NCBI GenBank assembly: GCA_030015575.1
Contig: JASDDO010000016.1
Coordinates: 458,628,141 to 458,692,140, forward strand
Direction: 5' to 3'
DNA: 64,000 bases
Source: Agapanthus africanus
Taxonomy: Eukaryota; Streptophyta; Magnoliopsida; Asparagales; Amaryllidaceae
In this document: piece by piece, positions 36,396 through 47,901 of the stretch
How positions within the stretch are numbered: position 1 is the first letter of the stretch
How the letters are laid out: every line of letters starts with the position of its first letter
Notes under the pieces: generated by a model
The model's input: the letters and a program-made list of their open reading frames with translations, nothing else
Told to the model about the DNA's origin: nothing
Databases searched by the model: none
Program-made: the position numbers and the translations under genes

Positions 36396-39300
36396 CGAGT
36401 CACGACTTAGGTCAATGATAGATGACGATGCTCGTGTCCGATCGCTATCTTCCCAAGTCAAAACTCTAAGTGGTATTCGGAAAAGTTTCACCCCAAAAAT
36501 GGTGATAATGGACCACTACGTCCTTAAACTAGCAACGGACCGTAATGTCCTCAAACTAAAGCTTCACCTCAAAAAAATGGTGATAATGGACCGAAATGTC
36601 TCTAAACTAACAATGGACCGAAATGTCCCTAAACTAACAACGGACCGTAATGTTCTCAAACTAAAACTTCACCTCAAAAAAATGGTGATAATGGACCGAA
36701 ATGTTCCTAAACTAACAATGGACCACTACGTCTCTAAACTAACAATGGACCGAAATGTCCCTAAACTGGCAATGGACCGAAATGTCCCTAAACTAACATC
36801 GGACCGTAATGTCCTTAAACTAAAGGTTCACCTCAAAAAAATGATGATAATGGACCACTACGTTCTTAAACTGGCAATGGACCGAAAAGTCCCTAAACTA
36901 CTACTCCGCCTCAAATATGGCGCATCGCCCCAAATATGGCGATATCTTCTCTCAGGATCTATGTTGCAATCAAAGCTCCAACGGCAAAGACTGCAACCCA
37001 AGTCAAAAAAAATGGTACGTCCATAAGCGAAATGGGCACGGATGAAAACCCGAAAATGCGCCGTGAGTAAAAACAGCAGGGTTACCGGCGAGCTTGTGAA
37101 AACCTGAAAGGGCGCAATCTCGTTGTTAAAAAAAATGGTACGTCTACAAGCGAAATGGGCACGGATGAAACCCGAAAGGGCGCTGTGAGTAAAAACAGCA
37201 GGGCAACCGGCGAGCTTGTGAAAACCTGAAAGGGCGCAATCTCATTGTTAAAAAAATGGTACGTCCACAAGCAAAATGGGCATGGATGAAAACCCGAAAG
37301 GGTGCCGTGAGTAAAAACAGCAGGGCTACCGGCGAGCTTGTGAAAATCCGAAAGGGCGCAATCTCGTAAAATTTTCACTTACAAGATCCTCTCGATTCAT
37401 AAAAAAAACTTCCCCTTTCAGACCCTCATGGCTCATAGAATTTGAAAGTCTTAAGCTACGGGGACTTGGATCTGTTCTTAAGCCACCGTATTCCCCTTTT
37501 TGCCCTACAGGTTGTCCAATATTGGCTTTCGTATACAATCCATGGGCACAAATAAACGATTTCCCCACCAAGTTCCACCAATGACGAGGAATGTCCTCGT
37601 ATGGTGAACGGCACTTATAAGTCCTCTCGACTTATAAGAAGAAAATACTCTTATGAGATTCTTACGACTTATAGAAGAAAACACCACTTAGAAGTCCTCA
37701 CGACTTCTAAGGAGAACATACACCTACGAGATCCTCACGACTAGTAGGGAGAAATACCTTTATGAGACCCTTATGGCTCATAAAGTCAAAAAGTCTTAGT
37801 CAGCAGGATCCTAACCCTGTTTGCTAAGACACCTTTGTTCAAATCAGCAAAGGCAAATGATAATTCACTCCCGGCAATATCCCAGCTGCAGCGATGCTGA
37901 TGCCTAAATCGGTGTCAAACTATGAGTCCTTTCACGGCAAATGATGATTCGTTCCTGGCAATATTCCAGTGCAGCGATACTGATGTCTGAACAGGTGTCA
38001 ATTTTCAAGTTCTTTCACGGCAAATGATGATTCGCTCCTGGCAATATTCCAGTTGCAGCGATACTGATGCCTGAACAGGTGTCAATTTTCAAGTCCTTTC
38101 GCGACAAATGATGATTCGCTCCTAGCAATATTCCAGTCACAGCGATGCTGATGCCAGGATTGGTATCAGATCTCAAGTTCCATACTCGCAACAAAAATCA
38201 GCGAGCAAAAAGATGCATATGAAATAGCCGAAATGATAGGGCAACTCGCAATAAAAATCAGCGAGCAAAATATATGCATATAAAAACAACTGAAATGTTT
38301 GGGCAACTCGCAATCAAAAGCAGTGAGTAAAAAGGAAAAAAAACAGCCGAAATGATTGGCCACCGCGATAAAAAGCCGAAATGATTGGGCAATCATGACT
38401 TTCGCGATATAAAAAGATGAAATGATAGAGCATCGCGGAAAGAAATAAAATGAAATGAAACATTGGCCCTACAGGTGATTCCAAATCAACCCCTGTATAC
38501 AATCCATGGGAACAAACGAAAAGGGAACCATATTTTCCCACCAGGCTCCATCAAAGGGAGAGCTAAGTCTTGATGGTTCATAAAACAACCTAAAGACTAC
38601 CTCAACATTCGTCTCGTCACAGCAGACGCAATGTCAACAACGACGTTCTTTCTCACTCCAGCCGGTTGAAGATGCGGCGTCAACAAAAACTCCAGGGTCA
38701 AAACAAAATGGAGCCATGGCAAAATTCCTAGCTCCAAGTCTTGACGGTTCACAAAATAACCTAAAGACTACTCCGACATTCTTCTCGTTACAGCAGACGC
38801 AATTTCAACAAAGGCTCCAAAATAACCAAATCAAAAGAAAGCGAAGGCTAAATTCCTAACTTCAGGGTCTTGATGGCAACTCAAATAAAACCTGAAAGAC
38901 TCTTGGAGATCATCCCACACCAGTACGGAGTGGTTATGACTCATCGGGGCTCCCCAAACTGAGCCTAACCTCAAGTAAAAAGCAACATGGTAAAATTCCT
39001 AACGCTTTCTCTTCCGACGGTTAAACTGCCTAAGAAGATTACTTGAAGACATCTTTTCCAGCCCCCGAAGAGATAAGAGACACGACAGTCGCGGGGCTAT
39101 TCGAACAGCAGCGTAAAGTCTGTACATCAGGGAACGCATCAGCTAACGCGACGGTACCACGGACTAAAACCGTAGTACCACAAAACCTAACGGTCCTCTG
39201 TCGTAAAGAGCATGGGTTAAGTATAACGTTAGGATAAGCTTGCCTATAAGCCCAAGGGAGGTAAACTAAATAAACTCTGAAATGAGTCCATAAACTAGAG

Positions 39301-39654
39301 ACTCCGGAATGAGTGAATAAACTACAAACTCCAAATTGAGTCCATAAACTAGAGACTCCGGAATGAGTAAATAAACTACAAACTCCGAAATGAGTATATA
39401 AACCACTTCACGCCAGATCAAGACATAAAGAAACAGAAGGGTGCATCTCATGGGCCTCAGGGTTTGGAACTATATCCCTTACGAGTTGAGATTTGAGTCA
39501 ATGATAGATGACGATTCTTGTGTCTGCTCGCTATCTTCTCAGATCGAGATTCTAAAACTTATATACAAGCCCGAAACCGGTCATACGCTATGTATTACTC
39601 TGCACTACTTAACCCATGTACATAGCTACATGGGCAAAATAGTGAGGGGGCATT
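36396..39654 (+). repeat. B 3' region: mosaic of tandem-repeat modules
   Basis: No coding block is recognisable between the integrase and the 3' LTR. Instead there are successive short tandem arrays: about 36480-36905 (27-bp units with GGACCGAAATGTCC), 37009-37374 (three ~121-bp units), 37375-37800 (CTCACGACT-type units), 37850-38170 (four ~80-bp units with GATGATTCGCTCCTGGC), 38175-38400 (AATCAGCGAG units), 38560-38900 (GTCTTGA-GGTTCA units) and 39265-39400 (CTCCGGAATGAGT units). A segment near the left edge (about 36410-36470) recurs near the right edge (about 39495-39560). Tat/Ogre elements are known for variable tandem repeats here. Confidence 0.8.
39641..39654 (+). other. B polypurine tract
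   Basis: AGTGAGGGGG followed by CATT immediately precedes the TGTTCCCGCC start of the 3' LTR. Confidence 0.65.
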
Positions 39655-40094
39655 TGTTCCCGCCAAAAATTTCTGCGAAAAAGAGCCCAAGGTATTAAAT
39701 GGCAGCGATACGCTTAAGAAAATGCAAACCAGTATTTTCCGGGCTGTATTTTGAGAAACTTCTGAATGAGAATCAGCTAAATTCTGATGGTATCGATATC
39801 TTCTCAAAAAATCCTTCGATTTGATATATTATGGGCCTAATCATTCATTCGGAATCAAAAGTTATGAGTAAATGTGCTATACATGTGTAATCTAAGTAAT
39901 ACTCTACTAAATAGGGGATACATTTTTAGTCCCACATCGGGAGAAAGAGAGATCCCTTCTCTACCACTCTCCTAGAAATAAGAGGGAATATCTCTTAGAA
40001 AAGGGAGGATTCAATCCTCGAAAGAGCTTGGTTCTCCAAGTTAGGGCCTTAGCTGCCCCCCATGATGCACATATGCGCAAGTGCCATGTGCGAT

Positions 40095-40200
40095 GCACGT
40101 GCGCCCTCCAAGTGCGCAACACGTGCGACGCACGTGCGCATGTCAAGTCCGCAACACGTGCGACGTATGTGCGTCCAACACGTGCGACGCACGTGCGCAA
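40095..40200. promoter_or_regulatory. CACGTG array in the B LTR
   Basis: Six CACGTG palindromes in about 105 bases, set in alternating AACACGTGCGACG and CACGTGCGC units. CACGTG is the G-box/E-box core bound by plant bZIP and bHLH factors. Whether it works here is inference. Confidence 0.6.
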
Positions 40201-40323
40201 AAGCAAAGAAGCCCTTTTCAGCAGTTAGGAGTTTAAGCTCCAACCTGTTCTTGCCCCTAATGAGTGGGACATGGTTCAAAGGGTACATCCCTCTACACCT
40301 TCGATATATGGCGCTGTAATCTC

Positions 40324-40328
40324 TCAAC
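40324..40328. repeat. Target site duplication of E, left copy (TCAAC)
   Basis: TCAAC precedes the LTR at 40329 and recurs at 49462-49466 after the right LTR. Confidence 0.94.
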
Positions 40329-41024
40329 TGTTGGGGTAAAAATTTGCACACCGGTTGACCGAGTCAAAGTCAAGGTTAACCCCCAAGCCAGGTGGGCCCA
40401 AGCCTAGGTCAAGCGGGCCCATGCCCAAGTCGAGCCCGCGGCCGGCATCTCCTATGCCAAGATAAAATTTTTTGTAATAAATAATTTTATTGTATTTTTT
40501 TATTTTATTTTACGAATGAATGTATGAAAAATGGGCATAAAGCCAAATTTTTGTAAAGCCCATGGCTTATGTGCAAAAAGAAATGGCACATGAGCCATGG
40601 GATAGGCAAAATGCCATTTTGTGAAGCCCAAGGGGCTATGTGTAAAGTGTATAGCCTATAAAGGCAAGGATAATGGAAATATCTCAACAACTTTTTCTCT
40701 CTCCAAAGAAAAATCTAGATCTGTGATCTTCTCCTTCCTCAAGGTTTTAAAGCTTCTTCTTTTTTTTAATTAAATCAAGGGTTTTACTCTTTCTTTTCCA
40801 AAACTAAATAGTTTTTCACCACAAAACCCACAAAGGGGAACTCAGATCTGCCATCAGATCTCAGAAAGGAGAGATTTTTAGAATCTCATATTTCTTGATT
40901 TTCAAGATCCGGCCAACAAAGGAAGAAGAAGGAGACCCATCTTCAGAAACCCCACTTTGGGGAAGAACTAGGGCTCAAGGGGAGAAGCCCTTCATCAGCT
41001 TCAAAACATCTTAGGAGTTTAACT

Positions 41025-41063
<39 letters not shown>

Positions 41064-41118
41064 CAGAATAATAAGTGCTCCTTTCTGGGAGTACAACTCC
41101 CATTGCAGGGACCAAGTC

Positions 41119-41625
41119 CCTTTTCGCTGCTCGAGCGCCCACGTGCTGACACGTGGTGCGCTAGCGCTCTTACGCCCAGAGCGCTAGTGCTCGAGTGCCC
41201 ACGTGCTGACATGTGGCGCGCTAGCGCTCATAGCGCTAGCGCGCTTGCGCTCATAGCGCTAGCGCCCAAAACGTTAGCGCTCGAGCGCCCACGTGTTGAC
41301 ACGTGGCGCGCTAGCGCTCTTGCGCTCATAGCGTTCTTGCGCTCAGAGCGCTAACGCCCGAGCGCCCACGTGCTGACACGTGGCGCGCTAGCGCTCAATG
41401 CGCTAGCGCTCTTGTGCTCAGAGTGCTAGCGCCCGAGCGCCCACGTGCTGACACGTGGCGCGCTAGCGCTCAGTGCGCTAGCTCTCTTACACTCAGAGCA
41501 CTAGCGCCCAAAGCGCTAGCGTCCTAGCGCCCATGTGCTAACACGTGGCGCGCTAGCGCTCAGTGCGCTAGCGCCCGAGCGCCCACATGCTGACACGTGG
41601 TGCGCTAGTGCTCAAAGCGCTGGCG
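41119..41625. promoter_or_regulatory. Seven-unit G-box/ABRE-like palindrome array in the E 5' LTR
   Basis: Seven units centred on CCCACGTG-CTGA-CACGTGGC alternate with AGCGCTAGCGCT palindromes. A full unit holds two CACGTG sites and an ACGTGGC core like the plant ABA-response element; some units have lost one site. Each unit can also fold as a hairpin (CCACGTG with CACGTGG around CTGA). The array ends about 40 bases before a TATA-like run. Confidence 0.7.
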
Positions 41626-41663
41626 CTGGCCCTACGCATCCTTTTGGATGCCTTTCCCCCATT

Positions 41664-41680
41664 TTTATATATATATATAC
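41664..41680 (+). promoter_or_regulatory. Likely TATA element of the E LTR
   Basis: TTTTATATATATATATA just downstream of the CACGTG array. A start near 41700 would give an R/U5 of about 400 bases. An alternative TATAAAGG lies at 40657-40664 and also at 48230-48237 in the other LTR, so the choice is uncertain. Confidence 0.4.
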
Positions 41681-41928
41681 ATATGTATACATATGTACAC
41701 ACACACATACTCCACGACACTGTCCCTGTTAGAAAAAAAATTCTAACGGGACGCTGCCCCGCACCCCGCAAGGGGGCTGCTAGCCCCCTTGACCCCAGCC
41801 CGCTATCCGGGTAGCGGGACCCCCGTAAAATCTCTGCGGGGCCCCCGATATATCCAAAACCCTTCAAAACACACGTACACTGCACGTTGAGTTCGCATGA
41901 CCAGTTTAACCCGTCAATCGGAGGTTCT

Positions 41929-42078
41929 CTCGCTCTAAAGGCGAGGGGTAATTAACGGCAGCTTAGTCCGCGGCTGCCGAAGATTCGGATCCCCACGATC
42001 AATAAACCCCAGCCTACCCTAGGCAGGGGGAATCTGTAATGCGCCTGACAAGCGCGCGCGTATTCCCATCTCAATGGG
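41929..42078 (+). other. Ordered hairpin series in E R/U5
   Basis: In order: CTCGC/GCGAG (41929-41945), CGGCAGC/GCTGCCG (41956-41979), CCCC-A-GCCTA with TAGGC-A-GGGG (42007-42029), GCGC/GCGC (near 42041-42055), CCCAT/ATGGG (42065-42078). The first three recur in the same order with different stem sequences at 51814-51905. Confidence 0.65.
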
Positions 42079-42100
42079 GTGACGAAAAACACCCTACAGA

Positions 42101-42120
42101 TTCTGGCACGCCCGGTGGGA
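42101..42120 (+). other. E primer binding site
   Basis: TTCTGGCACGCCCGGTGGGA begins two bases after the LTR end, where the primer site must lie. It differs from the tRNA-Met type used by A, C and Cop-1; I do not assign the tRNA. Confidence 0.75.
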
Positions 42121-42241
42121 ATTTGTCTCTCCTCCCATATTTCGGGTTAAACGTTCATGCGAACTCAATCAATATACATATATATATTTATACTAAAATA
42201 ATGCTCTTTCATGCAGGTTTTCAAGCAATCGCTTTTCAACA

Positions 42242-44527
42242 ATGTCTCCAAAGATGAACTCAGCTCTCAGCACGACTCCCGTCTCCTATACAATGAAGAT
42301 AGACTCCAGGACGGTCCTTCCGACAAGTCTCGGACGACAATGGGAAGAGCCGCCGCTACCATTCGGCTCTATTATGTTCGTATCAGCTAACGCCGTCCCA
42401 GCTCCTCAAGCTCCGGTAACAGACAAACCGGTCTCAAAGGGGAAAATGCCGAATGTCATGGTCGCGAGGGCGCCCCAACACAAACGCAAGTCGGTGTTTG
42501 AAAGACTTTCCTTGGCCCCAGCTGGGGGCAAGGCCATCAACACCAACAAAGCAACAAGGCATCTCGGGCAAGCCCCAGCAGCGCCTCTGACAACTGTTCG
42601 ATTGGGTATCTTCTCAAACCTCCCCATCACTCAGCCTATGGCGGCTTCCCGAAGAGCAGAAGCCTGCCAAGTACTCAAGGCAGAGAAGCTGAGGCAGAAG
42701 CGGCTCAGATACAGAGCCAACAAAAGGGCTAGGGCTCTGGCCATGTTAAAATTTATGAATTTACAAAGCCCGGACCGCTCCGCGAAATCCGCCGCCAAAG
42801 ATAAAGAGATGGCTGGGTATGTGGTCTACACTATCTACATGGTGGGCACGCGCAGCAAGAGCAAGGATGGGGTCACCACATCTCAAATCCAATCTGGCTT
42901 GAATGTGGTTGCCGCTTCCCAAGAACAGCCGCCTCTGCTGGGTGATAAAAACCCTCTTGATGAGGATGATCGACAGAAAGACCCTTCGGTCCATGAGGAG
43001 TCGGGCTCGGAAAGCGAAGATGAGCCAATCTTCCGTCCCAAGAACGCAGAGCAGCAACTTCTCCAAGAGCTCCGAAAACAGCTCAGAAGTAAAGACAAGG
43101 AGATGGCCAAGCTCTACTCAAAGATCGACGACTTGACAAATATCGTCTTACGGCTGACGGCCCAACTTGCCTCTCAGCCGCCCAATCAAGCGCGGGGCTC
43201 TGCTCATGAACCGGGAAACGATGTCCCAAGACAGCCGACGCCTATTCCCTCAAATCCAAAGGTGGGCGGACCGCACGAAAGCCAGTTGCATCCTATCTCG
43301 GGAAATGTCTTGGCTGCCGATGAAAGTAGCCCGCTAACTCAAGATCAAATTATGGATTTAGTTGCCAGCAAAGTCAAAACATTGGTGGTCGAAGCCGAAG
43401 CGCAAAAAGATATCAGCAGTAGTGGGAGACCATATCCTGCTCAGTATGATCTGGTAGAATTTCCTAGCGGCTATGTCATCCCCAAATTCGAAAGATTCGA
43501 TGGGACGGGAAATGCGAATCAGCACATCGCCCACTTCAAAGCCTCATGCAGGAATACTGGGGGCAACGATGCGCTTCTCCTCCGCCAGTTCGTTAATAGC
43601 TTGACCGATATTGCTTTCGACTGGTACGCGAGCATACCGGATGGCTCCGTTACTACTTTCGTCCAAATGGAATCTTTGTTTCGACAAAGGTTCATGAGCG
43701 TCAGCGATAAGATCACCATTGTCGAGCTCATAAGGACCAAGCCCAAGAACAACGAAAGCAATACGGATTTTATAACCTGATGGCGCAATCTCTCCATCAA
43801 ATGTGAACCGCCGATAGAGCAAGACCAATCTTTCAGTCTCCTCGTCGGAAATCTCAACAATTGGATGGCCCCGTTTCTATGCACCGCGGGTCTCAAAACA
43901 TTCCAAGAGCTGACTAGGAAAGTCCAGATATTGGAATGCTCAAAGCAGGAGTCCTCCTCTGACTCCCAAAATAACAATAGGTCCTGGAGAAACCGAAAGG
44001 ACGATAATCGCAAAGGCGGAAATCTCGACGATTCTGAGTCTTTCAACACTTCAGCTGACCGAAATAAGCGAGGGATAAGCGGGCCTAGTGCCAACCAGCC
44101 TCGGAAGCCAGTGTTCGGAGAGGGAGGAGAATCTCCACTGAAAGAGAAACTGGACAAGGTCTATTCCTTCAGAAGGGACAAAATCCGTAAAATATTCAAA
44201 GACGCCCTGAGGAACGGTCTACAACTGCCAGAGTCAAAAAGACCGCAGGAAGCGAATAGGACCGACGACCCCAAATACTGCCCCTATCACAGAGTGATAG
44301 GTCATGCCATTGAGGACTGCTTCATCTTCAAAGATTGGGTCGAAAAGCAATACAAGGCAGGAGAGATAGAACTGTCCAAAGGCGTGTTAACAAACAGTCC
44401 AGCTGCGACCGCCAATTTCATACAAACGGAGACCGAAGTTCTTCGTGAAACTGATTCTCTCAGACATCTGCCTTTCTCTGAAACAATCGACCACCACATC
44501 ATTAAACTGGGAACAGTCGACCTCTAA
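42242..44527 (+). pseudogene. E Gag (Tat type)
   Basis: N-terminal basic and charged stretches, then a glutamate-rich coiled region around 43030-43150 (ELRKQLRSKDKEMAKLYSKID). The Retrotrans_gag core lies near 43480-43780 (PKFERFDGTGNANQHIAHF, AFDWYASIPDGS, LFRQRFMS). A C-terminal segment near 44270-44380 has YCPYHRVIGHAIEDCFIFKDWVE in two overlapping parts, the histidine/cysteine pattern typical of Tat Gags. It would form the capsid. It is broken in a small number of places. Confidence 0.85.
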
Positions 44528-44529
44528 GT

Positions 44530-46140
44530 CGTTAAACTGGGAATGTAAAAAAATGTGTAAATAAAAAAAAGGGGAATGTGTAAATAAATAAATAAAAAGA
44601 AAAGCCGAAATGATGGGGCAACTCGCAATAAAAATCAGCGAGTAAAAATAAAATAAAGCCGAAATGATGGGGCAACCGCGAATAAAAAACCGAAATGATA
44701 GATCAATCGCGACCTTCGCGATAAGAAAGGCTGAAATGATGGAGCAATCGCGGTAAAACAAAAAAAAATACAAAAACAAAAAAAAACGGCGAATGATGAG
44801 TCGCTCCTGGTACCATATTCCAGTGCAGCGATCCAATTTTCCAAAATTCTTCCAGCCCTACGGTTAGTCCCCAAATTGACTACCGTATACAATCCACGGG
44901 CTCAAATAATTCTCATCACCCTCATGCCCCACCGTAATCACCAGTTACGAGGCTGGTCTCCGCCTTTGGAATTATGCTCCATTGAGAAGACCCACTCATG
45001 TGTCCTCACGATACATGAGGAGAACAAACCTTTGTGGGATCCTTACGACTCATAAGGGAAAAACACACTTAGGAGTCCTCACGACTCCTAAGGAGAAAAT
45101 ACACCTGCGGGATCCTTACGACTCGTAGGGAGAAAATGCTTTTATGGGACCCTCACGGCCCATAAAATTGAAAAGTCTTAGGCGATAGGGATCTAAACCT
45201 GTCTTCTAAGCCATCGCTCCCCAATCCTCAAGTGGCGAATGATGAGTCGCTCCTGGTACCATATTCCAGTGCAGCGATGCAGATGCCAACCAAATTCCAA
45301 ATCCCATACCCCAACGGCGAATGATGAGTCGCTCCTGGTACCATATTCCAGTGCAGCGATGCAGACGCCGACAAAGTCCCGAAATTTTTCCGGCCCTACG
45401 GTCTGGATCATACATCCTGCAAAACCGTATACAATCCACGGGCGTAAAACAACCCCAATCTCTCCCAAGTCCTACCGATGAGACCACATTCAAAGTCCCA
45501 CCAAAAATAATAAAATAAAAATAAATAAAAAATAAAAAAAATAAAAAAGGTATGTCCACAAGCAAAATGGGCACGGATGAAAACCCGAAAGGGCTCCGTG
45601 AGTAAAAACAGCAGGACTGCCGGCGAGTTTGTGAAAACCCGAAAGGGCGCAAACTCATGAAAAAGAGATGAAATGCACTCACAAAGTCCTCTCGACTTTG
45701 TGAGGAAAAAAATTCCTGCGTGAGATCCTTACGACTCACAAAGGAGCAAAACACTTAGGAGTCCCCACGACTCCTAAGGAAAAAATACACCTACGGGATC
45801 CTTACGACCCGTAGGGAGAAAATGCTTTGTGAGACCCTTACGGCTTACAAAATTGAAAAGTCTTAGGTGATAGAGACCTAAAACCTGTCCCCTAAGCCAT
45901 CGCTTCCTGATAAGTAAGCGCAAATGATGATTCGCTCCTGGTATCATATTCCAGTGTAGCGATACTGATGGCAAGCAAAAACCAATTCCCAAATCCTCTC
46001 ATGGCAAATGATGATTCGCTCCTGGTACCATATTCCAGTGTAGCGATACTGATGCCAAGCAAAAACCAATTCCCAAATCCTCTCATGGCAAATGATGATT
46101 CGCTTCTGGTACCATATTCCAGTATAGCGATGTTGATGTC
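44530..46140 (+). repeat. E 3' region, modules shared with B
   Basis: After Gag, modules like those in B appear in a different order and number: AATCAGCGAG type (44600-44760), GATGAGTCGCTCCTGGTACC type (44790-44830, 45235-45375, 45915-46140), CTCACGACTCC type (45000-45180, 45680-45890), and the ~121-bp type (45550-45660). Short segments ending GTATACAATCCACGGGC recur near 44880 and 45430, and in B near 38500. No protein is supported. Confidence 0.78.
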
Positions 46141-46194
46141 AACCCAAATCAAATCAAACCAACAACCTCTGCGGCGGAATCATACTCCGTCCCA

Positions 46195-47820
46195 GAATTT
46201 ACCCCGTGTCGAAATCATGCTTCGCCTCGGGATATCTACCTTCCTCTTCGGAATGATGCTCCGACCCCTGGAATTATGCTCCACCCTTCGGAATGATGCT
46301 CCGATCTCTTGGAATCATGCTCCGCGCTTTGGAATGATGCTCAGATCCTTGGAATCATGCTCCGCTCTTCGGAATGATGCCCCGACCCTGGAATGATGCT
46401 CCGCAAATCGGAATGATGCTCCGATCCTTTGGAATGATGCTCCGATCCTTGGAATTATGCTTCGTGAATCAGAATGATGCTCCGATCCTTCGGAATGATG
46501 CTTCGACCTTGGAATTATGCTCCGCGAAACGGAATTATGCTCCGGCTCTTCGGAATGATGCTCTGATCCCTGGAATCATGCTCCGCCCATCGGAATGATG
46601 CTCCGATCCCTGGAATTATGCTCCATCCTTCGGAATGATGCTCCATCCTTCGGAATCATGCTCCACTCATCGGAATGATTCTCCGATCCTTGGAATCATG
46701 CTCCGCCCCTCGGAATGATGCTCCGATCTCTGGAATCATACTCCACTCATCGGAATGATGCTCCGATCCTCGGAATCATGCTCCGCTCTTCGGAATGATG
46801 CTCCGACCCCTGGAATTATGCTCCACCCTTCGGAATGATGCTCCGATCTTTTGGAATCATGCTCTGCGCTTCGGAATGATGCTCCGATTCTTGGAATCAT
46901 GCTCCGCTCTTCGGAATGATGCTCCGACCCTGGAATTATGCTCCGCAAATTGGAATGATGCTCCGATCCTTTGGAATGATGCTCCAATCCTTGGAATTAT
47001 GCTCCGCGAATCGGAATGATGCTCCGATCCTTCGGAATGATGCTCCGACCCTGGAATTATGCTCCGCAAATCGGAATTATGCTCCGGCTCTTCGGAATGA
47101 TGCTCTGATCCCTGGAATCATGCTCCGCCCATCGGAATGATGCTCCGATCCCTGGAATTATGCTCCATCCTTCAGAATGATGCTCCGACCCTGGAATCAT
47201 GCTCCGCTCATCGGAATGATGCTCCGATCCTTGGAATCATGCTCCGCCCCTCGGAATGATACTCCGATCTCTGGAATCATGCTCTGCTCATCGGAATGAT
47301 GCTCCGATCCCCGGAATCATGCTCCGCTCTTCGGAATGATGCTCCGACCCCTGGAATTATGCTCCACCCTTCGGAATGATGCTCCGATCTCTTGGAATCA
47401 TGCTCCGCGCTTTGGAATGATGCTCCGATCCTTGGAATCATGCTCCGCTCTTCGGAATGATGCTCCGACCCTGGAATTATGCTCCGCAAATCGGAATGAT
47501 GCTCCGATCCTTCAGAATGATGCTCCGAACCCTGGAATCATGCTCCGCTCATCGGAATGATGCTCCGATCCCCTGGAATCATGCTCCGCTCATCGGAATG
47601 GTGCTCCGATCCCCTGGAATCATGCTCCGCTCATCGGAATGGTACTCCGATCCCCGGGTATCATGCTCCGATCATCGGAATGATGCTCCGATCCCCGGGA
47701 ATCATGCTTCCCGAGGGATACTCCGACCCTGGAATTATGCTCCGCGAATCAGAATGAAGCTCCGATCCCCAGGAATTATGCTCCCCGGGATGATGCTCCG
47801 CCCCCGGAATGATGTTCCAC
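46195..47820. repeat. Satellite-like array inside E (~1.6 kb)
   Basis: Dozens of short units of about 18-20 bases built on GGAATGATGCTCCG and GGAATCATGCTCCG, arranged as alternating pairs with a period near 37-40. Several frames are open on both strands, simply because the unit lacks stops; I treat those as artefacts. The array ends just before the 3' purine tract. Confidence 0.9.
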
Positions 47821-47888
47821 CTCGAAGTTCAGCTTCAAGATCCATCAATTTCATGCACACAACTCAAATATGCTGTGTGCATTTATTG

Positions 47889-47901
47889 ATGGGGGGCAAT
47901 T
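47889..47901 (+). other. E polypurine tract
   Basis: ATGGGGGGCAATT directly before the right LTR start at 47902. Confidence 0.75.

Larger units (their letters stand above)
39655..40328 (+). repeat. B 3' LTR, first part
   Basis: Starts TGTTCCCGCC after a purine tract. It holds a GC-rich array with six CACGTG sites (about 40095-40200) and is cut at 40328 by E. It resumes at 49467. The true outer end of this LTR cannot be fixed, because no 5' LTR of B is in the window for comparison. Confidence 0.7.
40329..42098 (+). repeat. E 5' LTR (1770 bp)
   Basis: TGTTGGGGTAAAAATTTGC to CACCCTACA. Longer than the right LTR (1560 bp), mainly because its GC-rich array has more units. It holds TA runs at 41030-41059 and near 41664-41680. 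Confidence 0.94.

Noticed and set aside
36415-37026. Open reading frame of 203 codons with repeated MDRNVPKL-type units
   Set aside because: The 27-bp tandem unit is a multiple of three and lacks stops, so it stays open by construction. The related array at 50690-51500 does not keep a long frame. No known domain is seen.
40028-40351. Short overlapping open frames over the CACGTG array of the B LTR
   Set aside because: Produced by the repeated units on both strands; no start context, domain or conservation.
41030-41059. TA-dinucleotide runs here and at 48601-48632 and 21511-21533 as promoters or origins
   Set aside because: Ordinary slippage-prone microsatellites that differ in length between LTR copies.
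46195-47820. Possible CRISPR-like array or host centromeric satellite
   Set aside because: Units are contiguous with no unique spacers, the genome is a plant, and the array lies entirely between the Gag region and the 3' LTR of E.
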